From: CAYSHJ01 sp964589725
GTDB taxonomy: Bacteria; Planctomycetota; Planctomycetia; Planctomycetales; Planctomycetaceae
NCBI GenBank assembly: GCA_964589725.1
Contig: CAZPUJ010000305.1
Span: 1-8,102 of the forward strand
Length of the DNA: 8,102 nt
Direction of reading: 5' to 3'
Shown here: positions 1 to 6,045 of the stretch, one piece after another
Layout of the letters: every line of letters starts with the position of its first letter
Numbering within the stretch: the stretch's first letter is position 1
Position numbers and translations under genes: made by a program
Notes under the pieces: generated by a model
Seen by the model: the letters and a program-made list of their open reading frames with translations, nothing else
What the model was told of the DNA's origin: nothing
The model's database searches: none

Positions 1-3000
1 GGCGAGTTGATCGAATTCGTCGCGACAGTTACCAAAGGAAAGCCCGAACGCTTGCGGCTGGAACTCACGGCAATCGATGGGGAAAACGCCGGCAAGACAC
101 TGTGGCATGACCTCAAGCCGGACGACCTGAATCGCTGGACATTCCGCTTGCCGTTGTACGAGCACTCCTTCGAGTACCGCGTTCACGGCGGCGGCACCTG
201 GACCAGGTTGGCCACCGTCACGATGCTGGAACGCCCGCGCATCGTCGGCTTGCAGGCGGCCGTGCATTATCCGAGTTACATGGGCCTGCCCGAACCGCGG
301 CTCAATCCGCCCGACGTTGCCGATGTTTCCGGCCCGATCGAGAGCACTGTCGAGCTGAATGTTTCCGTCGAAGGTGATGCATCGATTGGTGAGGTCCACC
401 TGTTACGTAATGAAATTAAAACCGTTGCCATCACCGACCGACCGTTGCGCGTGTGGTTTGAAAACGTGCTGCCAAAGGGCCACGCCGTCGAAGGCAAGTG
501 GGAATGGCAACCGCAGGCGAAGGATTTAGACCCCAACGCCGACAAGCACGGCAGCGATCCCGCTTTGTGGGCCAAGTGGCACACACATCCGGCCGCTCCA
601 GGCATGTCGTATCACTTGTTCCACTCCGCCGCCGTGCCGTTTGAAGTCCATCACGGCGATGTGATTTTTGCGGAGGTCTTCGTGGAAGCGGACCAGCCTG
701 TGGAAGAGTTGATGCTGCAATTTCACGATGGCAACAACTGGGAGCGTCGCGCGTTTTGGGGAGCTGACAAGATCGCCACCGGCCAGCCAGACACGATCAG
801 TCGCCGGCACATCGGTGACCTGCCGAAGGCCGGCGAATGGGTGCGACTGGAACTTCCGGCCAAGGCGCTGGAGCTGGAAGGGCGCACCATCCGCGGCGTG
901 AGCTTCACGCAGTTCAGCGGCAAGTGCCTGTGGGCTCGCGTCGGCACGCTGCCTCCGGCCACTCGTGAAGTACGCAAACTGGTCGTCGCGGAGACTTTCC
1001 CGCTTCAGCGGGCCGAGGCGAACGGGGGGCGTCAGCCCCCTGGTGAGCCGAAGTCGGGCAAGAGTGCCCAACCTACTTCGAAACACGTCGCCACGATGCG
1101 CAATGCGGAAACATGGACCGGCCGATTCACGATCAAGCAAGATGGCTGGTATCGCGTCGAATTAAGAAACGAAATCGGCGCTGCCAATCAGCAGATGAAG
1201 GAAGCTCGCATCGTCGCGGTGCCGGACAACCCGCCACAGATCATGATCGAACGGCCGGGCGTCGACTTGGTGCTCAGCGAGCCGGTCAAGGTGCCCCTGG
1301 TCATTGCCACGTTCGACGACTTCGGCCTCGGAGAACTCGTGCTCTCGACGCAGAAGGGAGAGAACGCCGGCTTCCAAGGCCGACCCGTCAAGACCTACTC
1401 CGAAGTGCAACGCGCCGACACGGCCATCGTCACGCTCGACCTTGTCGCCGAGCAACTCAAGGCGGGTGACGTGCTCAAGTACCGGGCCGAGGTTCGTGAC
1501 CGCAAAGGTCAGACAGCTCAAACACAAGACTTCACGATTCGCATCGTCGCGAATGATGTGAACGCGGCCGACAAGAAACTCGCGCAGTTCGAGCAGCAAG
1601 AAGACACGTTCCGCGAGAAGCTCGTGCAACTCATCGCCGAACAAAAGAAGGTCCAAGAGAAACTCGAAAAGCTCGAAGAGAAGTACGAGCCGCTGACCGA
1701 AAAGGTCGAAGCCGCTCAAGCCGAAGCGGAGAAGGCCGCCGAGCAAGCCGCGAAGGAACAAGCGGCCAAAGAACAAGCCGCGAAGGATGACCCAAAGAAC
1801 AAGGACGCGAATAAGCCGCAACCGCCGCCGCCACAACCGCCCGAGATCAAGCTCGATCCCGAAGCGGCCAAAATGCTCGAAGAGCTGAAGAAGGAACTCG
1901 CTCAGTTGCAACCGCAGGAGCAGCAAAGCGCCAACGCCGCGCAACAACTCAACGAGCAACTAAAGGCGATGGCCAACGAGGCCATGAATCAACAACTCAT
2001 CCCGCCGCAATTGCAACGGGAAATGCAGAACCTGTCGGAAGCGTTCCAGCAAGCGGCCGTCTCGCCGCTGAAGGAACTGGCTGCCGAGATGCAGAAGGCG
2101 CTGCAGCCGATAGCGAAAGACCCGCAACTGCCGCAACTTGAAGCCCGCGGCGAGCAAGTCCAGAAGAATTTGGAAGCCCTGAAGGATCGCGTGGACGCGC
2201 TGCGTGAGGCTCAGAAGGACACTCGCAACGACGCCGCGAAAGCGCTCGAAGAGTTGCAAGCCAAAATGACGCGACAAAGCGGTGAGCTGTCAGCTCGCGA
2301 ACTCGCCGAACTGCGAGCCGCGATCGAGGCGTTGCGCCAAGAACTGCAAAACCTCGCGAACAATCAGGCTCAACTGGCTGAGTTTACACCGGAAGCGCCG
2401 GAGATGCTCGTCGGCGATCTCGAAAAGAAACAAAACGACCTCGACCGTAAGGCCGAGAAGGAATTGGCGAAAACGAAAGAACTCCAGAAGTCCGACGAAT
2501 ACAAGAAACTCAAGCAGAAGCGCAACCCGAAGTTTCCGAACCGGCCGTACGATCCAGACAGTGGAGAGAAACTCGTGCCACCGGACGAGGAAGATACCCC
2601 TGAGATGAAAGAGGACGATCCGCAAGACAAGACGGACGCGAACGACAAGGACGCCGCGAAGCCCGACTCGGAAATGAAAGACGAGGACGACGAGGAAAAT
2701 CTCTTCCTGCCCGCGCTCGGTGGCCCGAAGACGAAAGTCGATCCACGATTCAAGGACAAGCTGCGGCCCTCGCCCAAGAAGCCAAACAAATCCGGCGAGA
2801 AGCCCGACGATCCAGAAGTGCGTCGCGAGGAATTGAACGCTCGGCAGAACGAGCGTCTGAACGAGCTCAACATGGCCGACGAGAGCCTCGCAACCGATCA
2901 GCGAACGCTCGACGAATTGCTCAGCCAGTTGGAGGACGCTTTGCAACAAGCCCGCAACGCCGCGAAGCCGCAAGCCTCGCAGCCATCGAACGAAAACCAG

Positions 3001-3429
3001 CCGGAGGAATCGGAAGCGAACGACTCACCGGAACTGTTGCCGGAAATGGCGGCTGAGCTGGCGGAGTTGCTCCAGTCTGAAGCCTTGCAGAAGGCCATGC
3101 AAATGGCCGCGCGAGCGAAGGCGATGGCGACCGGCCAAAAGCCGCCATCGTCCTCCCCGCAAGGTCAGCCGCACGCCGCCACTCAGCCTCCTCCGCCCTC
3201 CGCTCCGAAACTGATCGGCGCCCTGGAAGCGGGACCGGGCAGCCAGTTCGCGATGGAAGCGGTCCTGAAAGACCTCGATCCTAGTGCGCGAGCCATCATC
3301 CTCAAGATGCAACCGCGCGTCCGTGAGGAGTTGCTTCAAGGCCTCCGCGAAGAAGGCCCCGAAGGCTATCAACGCTTCATCCGCGACTACTTCGAACGAC
3401 TGACGAAGACAGGGCAGCAAGGAAAGTAG
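1..3429 (+). CDS. DUF4175-like large coiled-coil envelope protein, 5' end outside the window
   Basis: The frame is open from base 1 (GGC GAG TTG) and protein begins inside a beta domain, so the true start lies upstream; the TTG at base 7 is only the first possible start in view. Residues are numbered from that TTG. Residues 1-80 and 80-145 look like Ig-like beta domains, the second opening with the family-typical YPSYMGLPEP (88-97). Residues 149-318 are an inserted module (separate entry). Residues 369-400 resume the Ig-like domain (WTGRFTIKQDGWYRVEL), and 405-515 form another with DDFGL at 437-441. From about 520 to 840 there is coiled coil rich in Glu, Lys, Gln and Ala, broken by a Pro-rich stretch (603-612). 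Residues 855-940 are highly acidic and basic and probably disordered. A conserved-looking tail follows (LDPSARAIILKMQP, then FIRDYFERLTK). No membrane segment is visible; homologues as I recall them carry theirs at the missing N-terminus. Inferred role: structural or scaffold protein of the cell envelope. The biochemical function is unknown. Confidence 0.85.
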   Translation, partial: GELIEFVATVTKGKPERLRLELTAIDGENAGKTLWHDLKPDDLNRWTFRLPLYEHSFEYRVHGGGTWTRLATVTMLERPRIVGLQAAVHYPSYMGLPEPRLNPPDVADVSGPIESTVELNVSVEGDASIGEVHLLRNEIKTVAITDRPLRVWFENVLPKGHAVEGKWEWQPQAKDLDPNADKHGSDPALWAKWHTHPAAPGMSYHLFHSAAVPFEVHHGDVIFAEVFVEADQPVEELMLQFHDGNNWERRAFWGADKIATGQPDTISRRHIGDLPKAGEWVRLELPAKALELEGRTIRGVSFTQFSGKCLWARVGTLPPATREVRKLVVAETFPLQRAEANGGRQPPGEPKSGKSAQPTSKHVATMRNAETWTGRFTIKQDGWYRVELRNEIGAANQQMKEARIVAVPDNPPQIMIERPGVDLVLSEPVKVPLVIATFDDFGLGELVLSTQKGENAGFQGRPVKTYSEVQRADTAIVTLDLVAEQLKAGDVLKYRAEVRDRKGQTAQTQDFTIRIVANDVNAADKKLAQFEQQEDTFREKLVQLIAEQKKVQEKLEKLEEKYEPLTEKVEAAQAEAEKAAEQAAKEQAAKEQAAKDDPKNKDANKPQPPPPQPPEIKLDPEAAKMLEELKKELAQLQPQEQQSANAAQQLNEQLKAMANEAMNQQLIPPQLQREMQNLSEAFQQAAVSPLKELAAEMQKALQPIAKDPQLPQLEARGEQVQKNLEALKDRVDALREAQKDTRNDAAKALEELQAKMTRQSGELSARELAELRAAIEALRQELQNLANNQAQLAEFTPEAPEMLVGDLEKKQNDLDRKAEKELAKTKELQKSDEYKKLKQKRNPKFPNRPYDPDSGEKLVPPDEEDTPEMKEDDPQDKTDANDKDAAKPDSEMKDEDDEENLFLPALGGPKTKVDPRFKDKLRPSPKKPNKSGEKPDDPEVRREELNARQNERLNELNMADESLATDQRTLDELLSQLEDALQQARNAAKPQASQPSNENQPEESEANDSPELLPEMAAELAELLQSEALQKAMQMAARAKAMATGQKPPSSSPQGQPHAATQPPPPSAPKLIGALEAGPGSQFAMEAVLKDLDPSARAIILKMQPRVREELLQGLREEGPEGYQRFIRDYFERLTKTGQQGK
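451..960 (+). other. Inserted beta-sandwich-like module within the first CDS (residues about 149-318)
   Basis: This stretch starts at VWFENVLPKGHAVEG and ends near KCLWARVGTLPP. Recognisable landmarks are FEVHHGDVIFAEVFVEA (212-228), ELMLQFHDGNNWERRAFWG (234-252), SRRHIGDLPKAGEWVRLELP (265-284) and IRGVSFTQFSGKCLWARVG (295-313). The alternating hydrophobic strands and many aromatics suggest a jelly-roll or LamG-like, possibly carbohydrate-binding fold. From memory, the same pattern (a VW-DD/EN-LP opening, an LQ/WND-WEHRAYWG core, a GDLP-GEWVRLEVP strand and a FTQFGG-W end) occurs in planctomycete and verrucomicrobial DUF1549/DUF1553 cytochrome-type proteins. It splits the flanking Ig-like domain, whose strands continue at residues 361-400. 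Ligand and function are unknown. Confidence 0.6.
1023..1042 (+). repeat. Palindromic repeat translated in frame, hairpin 1
   Basis: A six-base perfect stem (GGGGGC at 1025-1030 with GCCCCC at 1035-1040) closes on the four-base loop GTCA. It is extended by one G-T and one C-G pair to 1023-1042. It encodes part of a low-complexity peptide (NGGRQPPGEP) unlike the flanking beta strands. I recall GGGGGCGTCAGCCCCC-type palindromes as dispersed repeats in planctomycete genomes, so this looks like a repeat that settled in the gene without breaking the frame. Confidence 0.65.
1051..1074 (+). repeat. Palindromic repeat translated in frame, hairpin 2
   Basis: GTCGGGCA (1053-1060) pairs with TGCCCAAC (1065-1072) through seven of eight positions, the one mismatch being C1055 against A1070. 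The loop is AGAG. The following bases (CCTACTT) fit a longer unit that would begin GTAGG on the left, so the left edge may be decayed. It lies nine bases after hairpin 1. Together they encode residues about 337-359, a Gly/Pro/Lys/Ser-rich linker. The sequence resembles another dispersed repeat I associate with planctomycetes. Confidence 0.6.
1741..1785 (+). repeat. 15-base tandem repeat in the coiled-coil region
   Basis: Three adjacent 15-base units (1741-1755, 1756-1770, 1771-1785) each encode E-Q-A-A-K. The first and third differ by one base, while the middle one differs at several third positions with unchanged amino acids. The synonymous drift implies old duplication held by selection on an Ala-rich helix, not a fresh slippage product. 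It precedes the acidic and Pro-rich break in the coiled coil. Confidence 0.8.
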
Positions 3430-3450
3430 GAGCATGTGACCAATTGAAAT

Positions 3451-3501
3451 CTCGGTCGCGGAGCGACCGAGCTACGTAGGCGAGTCGCTCCCGCGACTCG
3501 C
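3451..3501. repeat. Three consecutive perfect palindromes in the gap after the first gene
   Basis: The first palindrome is CTCGGTCGC (3451-3459) with GCGACCGAG (3463-3471), a nine-base stem on loop GGA. The eight-base self-complementary CTACGTAG follows at 3472-3479. The last is GCGAGTCGC (3480-3488) with GCGACTCGC (3493-3501), a nine-base stem on loop TCCC. No base separates the units. No T-run follows, so this is not a standard intrinsic terminator, although it could slow polymerase, be bound by a protein, or protect an mRNA 3' end. It resembles dispersed REP-like elements I recall in planctomycete intergenic regions. Confidence 0.85.
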
Positions 3502-3543
3502 ATTCAGAATCCGTCAATCGGAAAGAAGCTCGACAGCGGATTC

Positions 3544-3577
3544 GCCATCTTCCTGCCAATCATTTTCCTGCCATCTG
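3544..3577. repeat. TTCCTGCCA direct repeat just upstream of the VWA gene start
   Basis: TTCCTGCCA occurs at 3550-3558 and again at 3565-3573, a period of 15 bases, separated by ATCATT. A partial unit (GCCATC) precedes at 3544-3549 and ATCTG closes the set at 3573-3577. The second copy ends 14 bases before the ATG at 3588. I recall TTCCTGCCAATCATT-type units as dispersed repeats in planctomycete and some other genomes. They occupy the place where a ribosome binding site would be expected. Confidence 0.65.
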
Positions 3578-3587
3578 AACCACCCCC

Positions 3588-6002
3588 ATGCTTGAACGCT
3601 TTCTCCAACTGATCGGCATTCACGAAGACGTCCTGAAGCACCTGGACCGCGCGGAGTTGTCGTTTCAGCGGATCGAGGTGCTGTGGATCGGCTTGGTGTT
3701 CCTCTTGCCGCTGGCGTTTGTCGTCTATCGACGGCAGCAGCTGAATCTGCACACAGTGCCGAAGTGGTTGATCGTCACGTTGTGCGTCACGCGAGTTTCC
3801 ATTCTGGCGTTAATGATGCTCGTGTTGTCGGCACCGTACTTGCGAATCGACCACAAGTACGAGAAGAAGCCGATCGTCGCGCTGTTGTTCGATCACTCGC
3901 AAAGCATGCGGCTGCCGGCCGGGCCGTTCGAAACCGACGCCGAGTTCGCGGACGCCGCTCGCGTCATGGGCTACAGCTTGCCCGAAGACGGCAACGTCGA
4001 TCCGGAGACTCGCAAGGCGCTCAATCGCGTCACGCGAGCCGACCTCGCGCAGACTGCGGTGCGAGTCGCTCATCCGGAGTTGCTCAAGCCGCTGGACGGC
4101 AAGTTCGACGTTCGGCATCTCGCGTTCGCCCGCGAGTCGACGCCATTTGTGTTCGATCCCGCGAAAACCGACTCGCAACTGCCGGAGATCGGCGGTGGCG
4201 TGTCGTCGTGGATTGGCGGAAGTCTCCAACAGATGATCGATGACGCGGCAGGACAAAAGATTTCAGGCATCATTGTTTTCTCGGACGGACAGAATACCGG
4301 CGGACGATCACCGTCGGAGGCAGCTCGCGCGGCGGCTCAGGTCGGAGCACCGATCTTCGCGGTCCCGGTCGGTTCGCCCAAGCGGCTGAAGGACGTTTCG
4401 ATCGTCGACCTGTACACGTCGGGTCAGGTCTCGGTGGGAGATATGGTGCGTGTTGCGGTGACGCTCGAATCGCACGGCTTCAACGGCCGGCCGGTCAAAG
4501 TGGAATTGAAAGACGGAGAGAAAGTCCTCGACACGAAGGAACTCGTGCTGCTCGGCACCGAGCAACAACAAACCGAACTGATCTTCGAGGCAAAAGAAGC
4601 CGGCGACAAATACCTGACCGTCAATGTGCCGGCGTTCCCCGAAGAGGCGGACGAACTGCGAGTGAACAACACCGATTTGGCCTTCGTGAAGGTCAGCGAC
4701 GAGAAACTGAAAGTGCTGCTGATCGACGGACTGCCGCGCTGGGATTTTCGCTTTCTGAAGAACGACATCCGCCGCGACAATGGCATCACCGGCCGTGGCG
4801 GCAAAGACTCAGAACCGGATGTTCTCGCCGAATCCGAATGGCGGCGCCTGTCGGCCGAAGACAAAGCAGCCAAAATGCCGAGCGACGTGAAGGCGCTGAG
4901 CGAATACCACACGATCATTATCGGCGACGCATCGCCTGATTTACTGAATGACGAATTTCGCAAAGCCCTGATCGAAGCGGTTCGTGACAAGGGAGTGGGC
5001 TTGATCGTCCAGGCCGGCCCGCGGTTCATGCCACATCTGTACGACCGCGAGTTTCAATCGCTCTTGCCGGTGCTGCTGCAAAGCAACGCGACACAAGGTC
5101 TCGAAGCTCCGGCGTACAAGCCGTTCAAGATCGAGATCACGGCCGAAGGCCTGCTGCACGAGTCGCTGCGACTTCACGACGATCCGGGCCGCAACGTCAA
5201 CATTTGGGCGCAGATGCCCGCGTACTTCTGGTGCGCTCCGGTTGAGCGACCGTCACCGGCGGCGATTGTGTTGGCTCGTAATCCCAGCCTGGAAAACCGC
5301 TGGGGTAAACAGCCGCTGCTCGCCTATCAGTTCGCCGGCAAAGGCAAGGTCGCGTTCTTGGGGATGGACTCGACGTTCCTCTGGAGACAGAACGTGGGCG
5401 ACCGGTTCTTCTACAAGTTTTGGGGCCAGATGATCCGCTTCGTCAGCCGCGCGGATGATGGCTCGACGAAGAAACAAAGCTCGATCGCCGTGCATCCGGT
5501 TCGAGTCCAACCGAACGAAGCGGTCGAGATCGAACTCTTTGCGTTCACCACGGACGGCACGCCGCGTACGGATGCGTCGTTGAAGGTCAGCGTGCTCAGC
5601 CCAACCGGCTCGAACATGGTCGAAGTCGTGGCGGACAAATTTCAGAAAGGCCGCTTCACCGGCAAGTTCACGCCGAAGGAAACCGGCGACCATCGCGTGA
5701 TCTATCAGCCCAGCGATTCCCCAAACTCCGTCGAGGGCAAGCTGCGAGTCATGCCGTCGGCCGAAGAACTCCGCGACCCGAACCTCAATCGCCCGCTGCT
5801 GGAAATGCTCGCCAGCACGACCGGCGGCAAAGTCGTCTCGCTCGCGGAATTGAAAACAATTCCCGAAGAACTCAAGGGCGAGCCCATGCTCGTCGAGGTC
5901 CATCGCGAAGCGACGGTCTGGGACAACTGGTTCACACTCGTGCTGATCACGTTGGTCTACGCCGTTGATGTCGGGCTGCGGCGACTGAGCGGGTTGAGTT
6001 GA
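3588..6002 (+). CDS. Membrane-anchored VWA protein with a glutamine-amidotransferase-like domain
   Basis: 804 residues. Two membrane segments (about 31-48 and 60-83) are followed by a VWA domain with a complete-looking first MIDAS motif, DHSQS at 102-106, and the later SDGQNTGG (232-239). Residues 108-200 separate these and are longer than in a compact VWA domain. A beta-rich linker (270-370) leads to a GATase1-like fold starting at VLLIDGLPRWDFRFLKN (376-392), with IIIGDASPDLL (443-453) and LGMDSTFLWR (591-600). The only cysteines are C66 and C549, neither in a nucleophile elbow, so amidotransferase chemistry is unlikely. Another beta domain (635-720) and a final membrane segment (about 779-797) end the protein. 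The large domains between the N-terminal pair and the C-terminal helix probably lie on one side of the membrane, likely periplasmic. The family resembles BatA/BatB-type proteins that act with MoxR ATPases. The start is the first ATG of the frame; no Shine-Dalgarno sequence precedes it. Confidence 0.9.
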   Translation: MLERFLQLIGIHEDVLKHLDRAELSFQRIEVLWIGLVFLLPLAFVVYRRQQLNLHTVPKWLIVTLCVTRVSILALMMLVLSAPYLRIDHKYEKKPIVALLFDHSQSMRLPAGPFETDAEFADAARVMGYSLPEDGNVDPETRKALNRVTRADLAQTAVRVAHPELLKPLDGKFDVRHLAFARESTPFVFDPAKTDSQLPEIGGGVSSWIGGSLQQMIDDAAGQKISGIIVFSDGQNTGGRSPSEAARAAAQVGAPIFAVPVGSPKRLKDVSIVDLYTSGQVSVGDMVRVAVTLESHGFNGRPVKVELKDGEKVLDTKELVLLGTEQQQTELIFEAKEAGDKYLTVNVPAFPEEADELRVNNTDLAFVKVSDEKLKVLLIDGLPRWDFRFLKNDIRRDNGITGRGGKDSEPDVLAESEWRRLSAEDKAAKMPSDVKALSEYHTIIIGDASPDLLNDEFRKALIEAVRDKGVGLIVQAGPRFMPHLYDREFQSLLPVLLQSNATQGLEAPAYKPFKIEITAEGLLHESLRLHDDPGRNVNIWAQMPAYFWCAPVERPSPAAIVLARNPSLENRWGKQPLLAYQFAGKGKVAFLGMDSTFLWRQNVGDRFFYKFWGQMIRFVSRADDGSTKKQSSIAVHPVRVQPNEAVEIELFAFTTDGTPRTDASLKVSVLSPTGSNMVEVVADKFQKGRFTGKFTPKETGDHRVIYQPSDSPNSVEGKLRVMPSAEELRDPNLNRPLLEMLASTTGGKVVSLAELKTIPEELKGEPMLVEVHREATVWDNWFTLVLITLVYAVDVGLRRLSGLS

Positions 6003-6018
6003 AGCGGTGTCTGCCATT

Positions 6019-6026
6019 GAGGAAGG
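6019..6026 (+). promoter_or_regulatory. Ribosome binding site of the toroid gene
   Basis: GAGGAAGG lies nine bases before the ATG at 6036. The in-frame TTG at 6027 touches this site directly and so cannot use it. This decides for the ATG as start. Confidence 0.8.
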
Positions 6027-6027
6027 T

Positions 6028-6045
6028 TGCGAATCATGCGAATCA
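6028..6045. repeat. Perfect 9-base tandem duplication over the start codon
   Basis: TGCGAATCA occurs twice in direct succession, at 6028-6036 and 6037-6045. The start ATG is formed at the junction: A from the end of copy one, TG from the beginning of copy two. Because the unit is three codons long it adds M-R-I in frame, which is why the open frame seems to begin with a doubled MRI. Confidence 0.85.

Noticed and set aside
7..9. TTG as true start of the first gene
   Set aside because: The frame stays open to base 1, only six bases precede it, and the protein would begin in the middle of a beta domain without any export or membrane signal.
1162..1959. 265-codon minus-strand frame rich in Leu, Phe and Arg that looks like a membrane protein
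   Set aside because: The Leu-rich translation is the expected mirror of Glu/Lys/Gln codons in the coiled coil; the + strand frame has family-typical sequence.
3544..3577. Possible CRISPR-like or iteron array
   Set aside because: Only two full nine-base copies exist, with no regular spacers, no cas genes and no replication gene nearby.
3960..4050. Peptidoglycan-binding-like string in the VWA protein (GYSLPEDGNVDPETRKAL)
   Set aside because: It is only a short superficial likeness without the rest of the fold, and it lies inside the VWA region between the two metal-site motifs.
6027..6029. TTG start for the toroid gene
   Set aside because: It directly abuts the Shine-Dalgarno sequence; the ATG nine bases downstream has proper spacing and yields a clean signal peptide.
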